Source: Parapedobacter flavus
GTDB lineage: Bacteria > Bacteroidota > Bacteroidia > Sphingobacteriales > Sphingobacteriaceae
DNA: 64,000 nt
Direction of reading: 5' to 3'
Assembly: GCF_035818675.1 (NCBI RefSeq)
Contig: NZ_JAYKZZ010000016.1
Coordinates: forward strand, 62,001-126,000
The first letter of the stretch is position 1. Every line of letters starts with the position of its first letter. The notes under the pieces were generated by a model that saw nothing but the letters and a program-made list of their open reading frames with translations, was not told the origin of the DNA and did no database searches. A program made the position numbers and the translations under genes. Below, piece after piece: positions 27,301 through 35,119 of this stretch.

Positions 27301-27745
27301 CAAGGGGAGTGCCTTCCTCATCGGTAACTCGCCCTGTGATGACTTCCTGCGCTTCCACGCGTCGTTTTGCCGGGAGCTTGAGTTCTCCGGGGGTAATGAT
27401 GATGTTTTTCGACACCAGTTCGTATCCCAGTCCCTGCCCTTTAAGGCTCGCGATAAGGGCTTCTTCGATCGTTGCCTCCTGCAAACTCAGCGAAATCGGT
27501 TTGGTGTTACGTATGGTCCACGTGTCGTAGAACACGTGATAACCCGTTTGCTTTTTAATCTCTTTAAAGACTTCTGCTAATGTTGCCCGTTCTTTTTGCA
27601 GCGTAATGTGCTGTGCATAGGTGAATGCACTGACTTGCAGGCAACTGATTAGGGACAAGATAACGCACAACTTCATAACCAATAGATATTTAGGTTTCAC
27701 CCGATATAACAGGTGATAGATACGCGTAATAATATTTTCGTACAT
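24359..27745 (-). CDS. SusC/RagA family TonB-linked outer-membrane receptor with STN domain
   Basis: 1128 residues. A signal peptide with a longer basic N-region (residues 1-45, hydrophobic VMKLCVILSLISCLQVSA) is followed by an STN domain (about 50-115, LAEVFKEIKKQTGYHVFY). A carboxypeptidase-like beta-sandwich (VITGRVTDEEGTPLEGVTVA), the TonB box/plug (EVVVVGYGTQRVGTITGSVA) and a 22-strand barrel ending in YNLGVSLTF follow. The STN domain is the part that signals to FecR-type anti-sigma factors, and such a pair lies immediately upstream. This is therefore a self-sensing uptake system in which ligand binding in the outer membrane would activate the adjacent ECF sigma factor. Confidence 0.97.
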   Translation of the reverse strand: MYENIITRIYHLLYRVKPKYLLVMKLCVILSLISCLQVSAFTYAQHITLQKERATLAEVFKEIKKQTGYHVFYDTWTIRNTKPISLSLQEATIEEALIASLKGQGLGYELVSKNIIITPGELKLPAKRRVEAQEVITGRVTDEEGTPLEGVTVAVKNSTLLVTTDADGDYRIELPSRNHTLIFSIIGFATQEIRVAAPGTVNVALKTEVSGLDEVVVVGYGTQRVGTITGSVATVKGETLTKAPAINLSNAMVGRLPGLVAVTRSGEPGSDNSTFRIRGANTLGDNSPLIVVDGIANRSLERLSAADIESVTVLKDASAAIYGAQAANGVILVTTKRGSTGKPQLTFTYNEGLSMPTVIPDVADAATYAQMLNEISQYAGQQPVFTDEEIQKYRDGSDPWGYPNTNWYDATFQSASAQRTAQVSISGGQEALQYFISGGYNYQDGIYKKSATHYKQFNFRTNLDGQLSEYVKYGISLAGREENRNYPTRSASDIFQMLRRGKPNMPAYWPNGMNGPDIEYGNNPVVVTTNQTGYDRNKSTILETKANIDISVPWVEGLSVSANVAFDRRIYNNKLWQLPWYLYAWDGASRDDNGDPILVEGQKGFTNPQLTQDMQNADLLTMNTLFNYDRTFGDRHHVKGLFGVERITGETMRFEAFRRYFVSTALDQLFAGGDAEKNSTGTASEQARLNYFGRLNYDFDNKYLFEFVWRYDGSYIFPAAKRFGFFPGVSLGWRVSDEPFWEDIRPVVSDFKLRGSWGQTGNDRITAYQYLASYGFPSAANGIYVFNGDVENKILEELRIPNPNVTWEVANQSNIGFDAGFLHGKMTFSAEYFYNLRTNILWSRNASVPESTGLTLPRENIGEVENQGAEFQVGYNNRAGEFQYGISANINFNKNRIRFWDEIPGVPDYQRSTGYPMDTELYYKAIGVFRDQPAVDAYPHWAGARPGDIIYEDVNDDGEINGLDRIRVYKTELPTHTGGLNLDLSFKGFYTSLFFQWATGAIRNNYYQMQGEAGNFLKQDVEGRWTPDNPDASKPRIWNRYNEYWRQNPGTNTYWLQNSDYVRLKNFELGYSIPSAFCEKLWLSGAQVYFTGMNLLTFTAVKDFDPETTSATAYPLNKVYNLGVSLTF

Positions 27746-27789
27746 TTGAATAAGGTTTATAAATGAGTCCTACTTGTTTTTAAATCCAC

Positions 27790-27835
27790 ATGGCCTAAAG
27801 CCATAGGCATCAGGGGCGGTCGCAACGCTCCTGAT
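27790..27835. other. Two stem-loops in the fecR-susC spacer
   Basis: The 127-bp spacer has ATGGC-N5-GCCAT (27790-27804). It also has a 10-bp near-perfect stem, ATCAGGGGCG (27809-27818) with CGCTCCTGAT (27826-27835). On the plus strand the larger stem is followed by TGCATTTTTA; on the minus strand there is no T-run. It could separate expression of fecR and susC or end antisense transcripts. No firm assignment. Confidence 0.4.
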
Positions 27836-27872
27836 TGCATTTTTATAGCTTTAGCTGGTTTTTTGTCTTAAG

Positions 27873-29069
27873 CTAAGTCATCACGATTACCCTCCTCCCC
27901 ATTATTTTGAATCGTACAGATCCTGTGAGTTCGATGGTCTTCAACAACGTCTCGAAATCTTCGAACCGTGAGAGCGTGCCACCGAAGTATTTATTGGTCA
28001 TATCGCCTTGGTATTCCACCTCGATGTTATACCATCGTGCAATGGTGCTCATGACGTTACTGATGTGCTCGTCGGCAAAAGCAAAATAGCCGTCTTTCCA
28101 AGCTATTTCCGGATCGGCGTCCACCTCCTTGACTTCCATATACCGTCCCCGTGTAATGCTCTGGTTGCCGGGAATAAGCTTTTTAATTACTCGTGAAGAC
28201 AGGTTGGTGACTTGGACCGACCCCTCTACCAGCGTTGTTTTTGTGTTTGCCTCGTCAGGATAGGCCGTAATATTGAAACGCGTACCCAACACCCGAACCG
28301 TCTGGTTGCTTGTTTTTACCAAAAAGGGAACGGGTGGCGATTCCTTTTCTTGGGGTTGAGACGTCACTTCAAAATAGGCCTCACCCTCAAGCTGAACAAT
28401 GCGCTCTTGAACATCGAAATGTTGTGGGTATGTCAGCATACTGGCCGAATTGAGCCACACTTTCGTCCCGTCAGACAGCGTGATCTGATAGGTACCACCC
28501 CGCGGGGTAGTGATGGTCATGAGTGTCGGGAGGGCGTCGGGAGGTGCCTGCTGATGCTTCAAGACCATCGACCCATCGCCATATCGCATGTCATCGCCAT
28601 TGACGACAACATTACTTTGCGCCTCGCTAAGGAACACGGTTCGTCCATCTGCCAGGGTTAAGGTTGCTTTATTCCCTCCAGGGACGATGGCCTGTTCGGT
28701 ATTGCCCGGGTGCGGACGACTTGTTGGAACCAACTGTATAAACCAAAAAAGCCCGGCACATATACAAAGTAATGCTGCAATAGCTGCTGCAAAGCGCCAC
28801 CGAGCAGCCATCGGAACGCTGTTCCTAATGGGTAGGTTGCCTTGTATTTCTGCCTGATGGAGGATTGACTGATACAAACGAGCACTGGGAATTGGCTGAT
28901 CCGTCTCGTCCGTTTGCTCACGCCAAAGTTCGTCCAAAACCTGCTCTAGTAGTGTAGGGTCGTCTGTATGCAAGACGTATTGCCGCAACATTTGCAGCTC
29001 ATTAGACCCGATGTTGTCATTGAGGTATTTCTTGAGTAGCAAACGTAGCTTTATTTTATCAATTGGCAT
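27873..29069 (-). CDS. FecR family anti-sigma factor
   Basis: 398 residues. The cytoplasmic N-terminal part (residues 1-85) would bind the sigma factor. One membrane segment follows (about 90-111, FAAAIAALLCICAGLFWFIQ). The periplasmic FecR domain has ITTPRGGTYQITLSDGTKVW, LEGEAYFEV and VRVLGTRFNITAYPDE. A C-terminal DUF4974-like segment (SNVMSTIARWYNIEVEYQGD) that contacts the STN domain of SusC ends the protein. Placed 118 bp after the sigma gene and directly before SusC, it is the transmitter of this trans-envelope system. Confidence 0.95.
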   Translation of the reverse strand: MPIDKIKLRLLLKKYLNDNIGSNELQMLRQYVLHTDDPTLLEQVLDELWREQTDETDQPIPSARLYQSILHQAEIQGNLPIRNSVPMAARWRFAAAIAALLCICAGLFWFIQLVPTSRPHPGNTEQAIVPGGNKATLTLADGRTVFLSEAQSNVVVNGDDMRYGDGSMVLKHQQAPPDALPTLMTITTPRGGTYQITLSDGTKVWLNSASMLTYPQHFDVQERIVQLEGEAYFEVTSQPQEKESPPVPFLVKTSNQTVRVLGTRFNITAYPDEANTKTTLVEGSVQVTNLSSRVIKKLIPGNQSITRGRYMEVKEVDADPEIAWKDGYFAFADEHISNVMSTIARWYNIEVEYQGDMTNKYFGGTLSRFEDFETLLKTIELTGSVRFKIMGRRVIVMT

Positions 29070-29187
29070 GATCCCTTCGTTTTTTTAAAGGCAGTGTACG
29101 CTCGACATTGACCCTTATTTATAATAGATAACGGACGAATGGACAAGAAGGACTAGTGACGTGGTAATTTATTTGTAGTAGACGCAT

Positions 29188-29775
29188 TCAAATGAACGGC
29201 CAAGCTAAAAGCAAGCCGTAAATCACACCATGTTTGGTAAAATGGTGCCTCAACGTCCGCAAGGCACATACCATATGGTTTCGTACCGTATTTGGTGAAA
29301 TATGTAAACGTTGGGCAATCTCGTCATATGAGAGGCCCTCGTGTCGACTGAGTATGAACACAGCCTGTTGTTGCACCGGCAAGGCTTTGATGCTTTCGTC
29401 GGTCAAGCGGGTAAGGTCAGCAAGGAAAACGGCCTCTTCGGTGTCGTTTGTGTACCGTTTGCTTTGGTTGGTCAAGTACGCCAGCATGTCGCTTTCCTGC
29501 AGCGCTTTTCGGAAATGGTCGATAGCCAATCGCTTGGCGGTTAGGTACACGAAAGGATATAAAGGTTGGTCGATAGTTAGTTTCTCGCGATTCAGCCAAA
29601 GCTTTACAAAGGTCTCCTGAAGCACTTCGTCGGTTTTGGCGGCATCTTTAACCAATGAAAGAACCATTCGGTAGATCCGTGCGTGCAACAGGTCGTAAAT
29701 TATCTTAAAAGCGGCCTCCTCGCCTTTTTTAAGGCGAGCCACCAGTTCATCGGCCACTTCTAAATGCGTCGGCAT
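29188..29775 (-). CDS. ECF RNA polymerase sigma-70 factor (Bacteroides expansion type)
   Basis: 195 residues with sigma region 2 (about 20-90, FKIIYDLLHARIYRMVLSLV, DEVLQETFVKLW) and region 4 (about 130-185, LPVQQQAVFILSRHEGLSYDEIAQRLHISPNTVRNHM). It directs RNA polymerase to the downstream uptake operon, under control of the adjacent FecR-like protein. The order sigma, FecR, SusC, SusD is the standard arrangement of this regulatory class. The C-terminal tail (GVIYGLLLAWPFI) is short and hydrophobic, as often seen in this subfamily. Divergent from the rRNA methyltransferase. Confidence 0.95.
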   Translation of the reverse strand: MPTHLEVADELVARLKKGEEAAFKIIYDLLHARIYRMVLSLVKDAAKTDEVLQETFVKLWLNREKLTIDQPLYPFVYLTAKRLAIDHFRKALQESDMLAYLTNQSKRYTNDTEEAVFLADLTRLTDESIKALPVQQQAVFILSRHEGLSYDEIAQRLHISPNTVRNHMVCALRTLRHHFTKHGVIYGLLLAWPFI

Positions 29776-29879
29776 ATTCGTATGGGTAAAAGACGAATAT
29801 TAATATGTAACGATATGCTTGGTCATAATTGCAAAAACAAACGTAAGCTTTTTTTTTCGAATTCATAACTTTACCGGCC

Positions 29880-31241
29880 ATGAGCAACATTCTTCCACCC
29901 GCCCTGGTACGCCGATTGGGCAACTCGGCAGGGTTTGATACGGCGGCTTTCGAGGCCGTACACGAGAAAGAAGGGGGATTCACGGCCATCCGGGTCAATC
30001 CCGCCAAGCGGAAATTGCCTGGCGAGATAACCGCCGACCCGGTGCCTTGGTGCGATACGGGCTATTACCTCGCGGAAAGGCCTGTATTTACGCTCGACCC
30101 GCTTTTCCATGCCGGGTGTTATTATGTGCAGGAGGCATCATCGATGTTTGTGGCCCACGCCATACGAACGCTCGGGCTGGATAAGGAGCCACTGGTGGCG
30201 CTGGACCTATGCGCAGCCCCCGGCGGGAAGAGTACGTTGCTGAACAGCTACCTCCATGCGGATAGTCTGCTTATTGCCAATGAACTCATCAAAGCACGGG
30301 CAACCGCGCTGGTAGATAATCTTGTGCGTTGGGGGCGACCCAACACGGTGGTATCCAATAATGACCCTTCTGCATTCGGCCACCTGCCGGGGTATGTGGA
30401 CCTGCTGTTGGTGGACGCGCCATGCTCCGGGTCCGGCATGTTTCACAAGGATCACGAAGCGATTAATGCGTGGTCTGAATCGGCCGTACAGCTTTGCTGT
30501 GAACGACAACAGCGTATCCTCGCTACGAGTTTGCCGGCGCTCAAAGAAGGGGGCGTGTTATTGTATTCGACCTGCTCGTATTCCCGGGAAGAGGATGAAA
30601 AGATAGCTGATTGGCTATGCGATACACAGGGGCTGGAGCCGCTGAGCATCCCCATTGCCGCAGAATGGGGAATCGAGCAAACGCTGTCTGACAAGCACGC
30701 GTGCCCCGGCTATCGGTTCTACCCGCATAAGCTGCGCGGGGAGGGCTTTTTCCTGGCGGCATTTCGAAAGGTAAGCAAACAACCTACGTTTGACCATCGC
30801 AAACCGAAGGTGGAGCGGACAACGGTTCCGGCATTGAAGAAGTGGGTTAGCGGCATTGATGACTATTGCACGTTTACCATAGGCGAAGACATCCATATCC
30901 TACCCAAAAGATGGGAGACCGACCTGCATATACTTCGCAATATGCTGTATCTCCGCAATGCCGGTACGTACGTAGGATGGTTGGCCAACGGCGACCTTAT
31001 CCCGGCGCACGACCTGGCGTTGAGCCTCGTGCGTCGACCGGATATACCCACCGTGGCACTGGCGGAGGACGAGGCGCTGCACTACCTGCGCAAGGGAAGC
31101 CTGCCGCCCACCATCAATAAGCATGGGATACGGGGGTGGGCGCTTGCCGCTTATGAAGGCGTGGCGTTGGGGTGGATGAAAGTGCTCCCCAACCGCATCA
31201 ACAATTACTACCCGAAAGTGTGGCGGATTGCGACGATGTAA
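29880..31241 (+). CDS. RsmF-like rRNA (cytosine-C5) methyltransferase
   Basis: 453 residues of the NOL1/NOP2/Sun family. The SAM-binding motif ALDLCAAPGGKST (about residues 103-116) is followed by VDAPCSGSGMF and STCSYSREED, which hold the two cysteines used for release and catalysis. The C-terminal ~120 residues (EDIHILPKRWETDLHILRNMLYLRNAG onward) resemble the RsmF PUA-like C-terminal domain. It therefore probably methylates a cytosine in 16S rRNA. The exact position is not established by sequence alone. The ATG follows a possible -7 element TAACTTTA by a few bases, so the mRNA may be nearly leaderless. Convergent with phoH, six bases apart. Confidence 0.93.
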   Translation: MSNILPPALVRRLGNSAGFDTAAFEAVHEKEGGFTAIRVNPAKRKLPGEITADPVPWCDTGYYLAERPVFTLDPLFHAGCYYVQEASSMFVAHAIRTLGLDKEPLVALDLCAAPGGKSTLLNSYLHADSLLIANELIKARATALVDNLVRWGRPNTVVSNNDPSAFGHLPGYVDLLLVDAPCSGSGMFHKDHEAINAWSESAVQLCCERQQRILATSLPALKEGGVLLYSTCSYSREEDEKIADWLCDTQGLEPLSIPIAAEWGIEQTLSDKHACPGYRFYPHKLRGEGFFLAAFRKVSKQPTFDHRKPKVERTTVPALKKWVSGIDDYCTFTIGEDIHILPKRWETDLHILRNMLYLRNAGTYVGWLANGDLIPAHDLALSLVRRPDIPTVALAEDEALHYLRKGSLPPTINKHGIRGWALAAYEGVALGWMKVLPNRINNYYPKVWRIATM

Positions 31242-31247
31242 CAGAAG

Positions 31248-32576
31248 TTAAAGCAGATCATTGGCGAGGTTGGCCAACTCGCTGCGTTCGCCCTTCTGCA
31301 GGGTGATATGAGCATAGAGGGGATGATCTTTCACATGTTCGATAAGATAGGAAAGCCCGTTGCTCTCGGCGTCGAGATAGGGGGTGTCTATTTGATAGAT
31401 ATCGCCGGTGAAAACAACCTTGGTGTGCTCGCCTGCCCGCGAGATGATGGTTTTGATTTCGTGGGGCGTGAGGTTTTGCGCCTCATCGACGATGAAGAAA
31501 ATCTTGGTGAGTGTGCGGCCGCGGATAAATGCCAGCGGCGCGATGGCAACCTTTTCATTGGCAATGAGCTCGTCGATTTTGTCATTCATTTTGGGGTCAT
31601 CGGCAAACTGCTCTTTAATAAACCGGAGGTTATCCCAGATCGGGGCTAAAAACGGGTCTGTTTTCGACTTAGCGTCGCCCGGGAGGAAGCCAATCTCCCG
31701 ATTGCTCAACGGGATGACGGGGCGGGTAATGTAAATCTGCCGATACTGTTTACGCTGTTCCAATGCACTGGCGAGGGCCAGTAACGTTTTTCCCGTACCG
31801 GCATTGCCTTGGATGCTGACCAGCCGGATGGAGGGGTCTAGGAGGGCATGGAGCGCGAAAGCCTGCTCCTGATTACGCGGCTTGATACGGAATACCGGAG
31901 CCCCCGATACAGGTATGAAGGCGTGGGAGCCTTTGTGGTAGAATGCAGAAATAGTTTTTCGCTGCTGTTTAAGCACATAAAACTGGTTGGCACCAATATG
32001 GTCGACGGTGACTCCCTCGGCCGCGGCCGGCGTTTTTTGCCGCAGGGCATCCATTAGCGCCGCGGGTACATCACGGCGTATGGTCTTGCCGGTGTAGAGC
32101 GCTTCCACATTTTTGATTTTGCCGGTCTCGTAGTCCTCCGCGTGCAAGTTGAGTGCCTTGGCTTTAAGCCGCAGGCAGATGTCTTTGGATACCAACACTA
32201 CTTTTTTATCGGGATGCTCGCCCATCAGGATGAATGCAGCATTGATGATTTGGTGATCGTATTTATCGTTGCCGAACACATCCACTGCATCTACGGGCAA
32301 TGGGTGGCTGGGCAGTATAACCCGGAACCGCCCGTTGGTTTTGCCATTGAGGTGCACCCACTGGTTAATCAGCTTCTTGCCTGATAGTTCGTCGATGAGG
32401 CGGATGAATCCCCGTGCTTCGAAATTGCGGGTCTCGTTGCCGCCCTTCATGTTGTCGAGCTCCTCGAGCACCTGGATGGGGATGGCTACATCGTGCTCCT
32501 GGAAATTATTGAGCGCATTGTGGTCATAGAGAATCACTGAGGTGTCTAAAACGAAAATCTTCCGGGTTGTCGCCAT
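31248..32576 (-). CDS. PhoH family protein with N-terminal PIN domain
   Basis: 442 residues. An N-terminal PIN-type nuclease domain (about 1-150, KIFVLDTSVILYD at the start with later acidic residues) is joined to a PhoH ATPase/helicase domain. The ATPase has Walker A GNAGTGKTLLALA and Walker B FFIVDEAQNLTPHEIK, then GDIYQID. PIN-PhoH proteins (PhoH2 type, often placed with toxin-like PIN proteins) are reported as ATP-dependent RNA unwinding nucleases. Cellular role in this phylum is not clear. It ends next to rsmF (convergent). Upstream is the large gap with the DnaA-box cluster. Confidence 0.94.
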   Translation of the reverse strand: MATTRKIFVLDTSVILYDHNALNNFQEHDVAIPIQVLEELDNMKGGNETRNFEARGFIRLIDELSGKKLINQWVHLNGKTNGRFRVILPSHPLPVDAVDVFGNDKYDHQIINAAFILMGEHPDKKVVLVSKDICLRLKAKALNLHAEDYETGKIKNVEALYTGKTIRRDVPAALMDALRQKTPAAAEGVTVDHIGANQFYVLKQQRKTISAFYHKGSHAFIPVSGAPVFRIKPRNQEQAFALHALLDPSIRLVSIQGNAGTGKTLLALASALEQRKQYRQIYITRPVIPLSNREIGFLPGDAKSKTDPFLAPIWDNLRFIKEQFADDPKMNDKIDELIANEKVAIAPLAFIRGRTLTKIFFIVDEAQNLTPHEIKTIISRAGEHTKVVFTGDIYQIDTPYLDAESNGLSYLIEHVKDHPLYAHITLQKGERSELANLANDLL

Positions 32577-32672
32577 GGGATAAAAATACTGTTTTTTTGT
32601 GCAGTGGAGCAGCCGACCAGACGTTTTTACGAAGAAACGCTAGGCTTTTTGTCCTGTGCCCCTAGCTTCTCT

Positions 32673-32770
32673 TGTGGATAACCCAGCAACACGTGATTGT
32701 GGATAGCTTCACTTCATATAGCCCTATGCGCTCCATAGGGGTATTATGGGCGACCCTCGGTTGTTGATAA
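32673..32770. other. Cluster of three DnaA-box-like sites, candidate oriC
   Basis: TGTGGATAA at 32673-32681 is a perfect (reverse-complement) DnaA box. TGTGGATAG at 32698-32706 and TGTTGATAA at 32762-32770 each differ by one base. All three point the same way within 98 bp. A very AT-rich stretch (32793-32820) follows, which could be an unwinding element. It lies in the largest non-coding gap in the window. Assignment as oriC is inference. Confidence 0.45.
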
Positions 32771-32843
32771 GCCATTCGATCAGCGTGGAAAACGTGTTAA
32801 TAAAATAAATCACTTTTTTCTTGCATCGAAAGCCTTTTATTGT

Positions 32844-32851
32844 TACCTTGG
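32844..32851 (+). promoter_or_regulatory. Candidate promoter of the unassigned transcript
   Basis: TACCTTGG is one base from TAnnTTTG, with TTG at 32821-32823 (20-bp spacing). It would start RNA near 32858. Confidence 0.4.
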
Positions 32852-32857
32852 TACTAT

Positions 32858-33230
32858 CAAGAACGGAGTTCTTTAACATAGCCCGAATGAAGCATCGCAA
32901 AGATGGCGGAGAGCCGAAAGGCCGATACCATCGGATGACTTTTGCAAGGGATTGGTTCCAGGAGGTTTTATGCCAAACGGAACGTAGTCAACTACCAACG
33001 GTATGCGACACGATCACCATATGCATCGGGGGTTTGTTCATCACGTGGAACTCTACGGAGAGAAGCGTATATGACAAGCTGCAACGACGAATTGCAATCG
33101 CTTTCATTAGCAATAGCATGAGACAAATGCCAGTGAAGATACTCAACTTGGTGCCTGATTTGCAACTACGGTTGTATTTAAGGTTAAAAACGGAGAATTC
33201 AAATCGAAAGAGGCGGTTCTCCGTTTTTTT
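32858..33230 (+). ncRNA. Putative structured RNA of unknown family (~375 nt)
   Basis: A promoter-like element at 32844-32851 and a strong terminator at 33186-33230 delimit a plus-strand unit with no convincing protein. An open frame exists (32821-33234), but its amino-acid pattern is not protein-like and it runs through the terminator stem. Several short perfect hairpins occur: AGAAC-GGA-GTTCT (near 32860), CCGAT-ACC-ATCGG (near 32922-32935), GTAG-TCAA-CTAC (near 32985) and CAAC-TACG-GTTG (near 33164-33175). AGGAGG at 32960-32965 precedes a five-codon ORF (ATG at 32970). I do not recognise RNase P, tmRNA, SRP RNA or a 6S fold. Family unknown. Confidence 0.35.
33186..33230 (+). terminator. Strong intrinsic terminator
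   Basis: AAAAACGGAGAA (33186-33197) pairs with TTCTCCGTTTTT (33217-33228) and runs into seven consecutive T. No annotated gene ends here, which is why an RNA gene upstream is suspected. Confidence 0.85.
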
Positions 33231-33350
33231 ATAATATATCGGCCACAACTCCGTTGCTGCACGAAAACATTCATAACCAATTGGTGTTCTTTGGTCAATA
33301 CGATGAAGGCAATAAACTGAAGAAATTATAAGAATTAACGTTTACTTTTT

Positions 33351-35114
33351 ATGAGGCCCGTTTGGAAATGGATAATCGGCATCGCTGTTGCCCTGTTGAT
33401 TGTCATAACGATTGGTGCATGGTACTTGAGCCGCCATTGGAAACCGATATTGGATGCGCAGCTTAAGGAAGCCATTATTAGCTCCACCGATAGCTTGTAC
33501 CTCATTGCTTATGATCGGCTGGATTTTAACCTGATTACCGGCAACGCCTCGATCAAAAACCTGCAGCTCACCGCCGATACCAACCGGTATGCCCAGATGG
33601 AACGCCGACAGCAGGCGCCAGATAATATTTACCACATCCGTGTTGCAAACCTGCGGATTAAGCAGTTCTACCCTCGCCGAATCCTTACGGAGCGCAAGCT
33701 GCATATCGACGACATCATCATCGATACGCCAAGTATACATGTGGTTAACAAATACCATGTATATAACGATACCGTTACCACCAAACGGGATGAACGGAGC
33801 CTCTACCAACGGATATCTGATATCCTGCGCGAAGTGAGCGTGTCGAGGATGACGTTGAATGGTATCCAATTTAAATTTTCGAAAAAGACGGATTCCACGC
33901 GTAGCGAAACCATATTGCACGACTTGAACGTGCAGGTAAGTGATATCCTGATCGACTCGCTGTCGCAATTCGATACGACACGGTTCTACCATACCCGTGC
34001 AATCGATATCGACATGCCGGGACTTCGGTATGAAACGCCCGACAGTTTTTATTATGTAAGTTTCGATCGGCTGCAAATAGCAACGCTTTACAAACAGGTA
34101 ACACTTTCGGGCCTCAAATATGCGCCGCGGATGAGCAAGGCGGAATATTTTAAACGGAAGCAGCAGGCATCAGATATGGTCATACTCGATTTTCCGACCA
34201 TCAGGCTTGAAAACATCGACCTGCAGCGGTTTGTGCATAACCAGAAGCTCTATGCCGGAAGTCTGCATATCGACAGCGGCGCTGTAGCGATAGCTAACGA
34301 CTTGCGTTACCCCAAGAAGCCAAGCAACAAGATCGGTAAGTCGCCGCACCAGCTCCTCCTCCAGCTGAAGCAGCCGATAAAAATGGACTCGGTGTTGATG
34401 AACAACGTCGATATCAGTTACGCGGAGGTGAGCCGTAAGTATAAAAAAGAAGGAGAAATCACCTTTGAACGTACGAGCGGCTTATTTCGGAACGTTACTA
34501 ACGATTCTGTGGCCCTGCTGGAGGACCAAACGATGGTGGCGAATGTGACGTCGTATATGATGGGCATGGGCAAATTGGATGTGGAGTTTACCTTCGATAT
34601 GCTCGACAAGCGCGGCGCCCATACCTATAAAGGGACGCTCGGCCAAATGGACGGGCGGCCGCTTAACCGCATCCTCACACCACTATTGAATGCGGAGGTG
34701 GCGAGTGCCAACATTAAAGGTATACGTTTTGACGTGACGGCAGACGACCGCCGAGCGCGCGGAACGCTACATTTCGATTATAACAACATGCGACTCAACT
34801 TGCTGGCTAATGAACAGGATGGGGAGAAGTCGTCGAAAAAAGTCATTTCCTTCCTTGCCAACAGCTTCATCATCAATGACAGCAATCCCGATGCGAACGG
34901 CAAATACCATACGGGGCGCATCAGCTATGTTCGCCCGCCAACCTTTTCGTTTTTCAAGACGGTCTGGCAAAGTCTTCTGCAAGGGATAAAGGAATGTGCG
35001 GGTATCAGTCCGGAGCGCGAACGCCGGCTAATGAATGCGGCTGAAGAGGCCAAAAAAGCATCCGAAAAAACAGGCGGTTTCTTCAAGCGTATATTTGGAA
35101 AGAAGGAACGATGA
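33351..35114 (+). CDS. AsmA-like membrane-anchored protein
   Basis: 587 residues. An N-terminal membrane anchor (WIIGIAVALLIVITIGAWYL, about residues 7-26) is followed by a long beta-rich periplasmic part. Repeated segments (SLYLIAYDRLDFNLITGNASIKNLQL, IDDIIIDTPSIHVV, MVILDFPTIRLENIDLQRF) show the pattern of AsmA/TamB-like proteins, which are thought to carry lipids across the periplasm. A basic, alanine-rich C-terminus ends in GGFFKRIFGKKER. The gene stands alone downstream of the putative RNA and is convergent with the cyclophilin gene. Placement in the AsmA group is by pattern, not by a decisive motif. Confidence 0.6.
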   Translation: MRPVWKWIIGIAVALLIVITIGAWYLSRHWKPILDAQLKEAIISSTDSLYLIAYDRLDFNLITGNASIKNLQLTADTNRYAQMERRQQAPDNIYHIRVANLRIKQFYPRRILTERKLHIDDIIIDTPSIHVVNKYHVYNDTVTTKRDERSLYQRISDILREVSVSRMTLNGIQFKFSKKTDSTRSETILHDLNVQVSDILIDSLSQFDTTRFYHTRAIDIDMPGLRYETPDSFYYVSFDRLQIATLYKQVTLSGLKYAPRMSKAEYFKRKQQASDMVILDFPTIRLENIDLQRFVHNQKLYAGSLHIDSGAVAIANDLRYPKKPSNKIGKSPHQLLLQLKQPIKMDSVLMNNVDISYAEVSRKYKKEGEITFERTSGLFRNVTNDSVALLEDQTMVANVTSYMMGMGKLDVEFTFDMLDKRGAHTYKGTLGQMDGRPLNRILTPLLNAEVASANIKGIRFDVTADDRRARGTLHFDYNNMRLNLLANEQDGEKSSKKVISFLANSFIINDSNPDANGKYHTGRISYVRPPTFSFFKTVWQSLLQGIKECAGISPERERRLMNAAEEAKKASEKTGGFFKRIFGKKER

Positions 35115-35119
35115 CGCCG

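Noticed and set aside
32821..33234. Plus-strand 137-codon ORF
   Set aside because: Starts inside the candidate promoter, runs through a terminator stem, and the residue pattern is not protein-like. Kept as a possible RNA gene instead.
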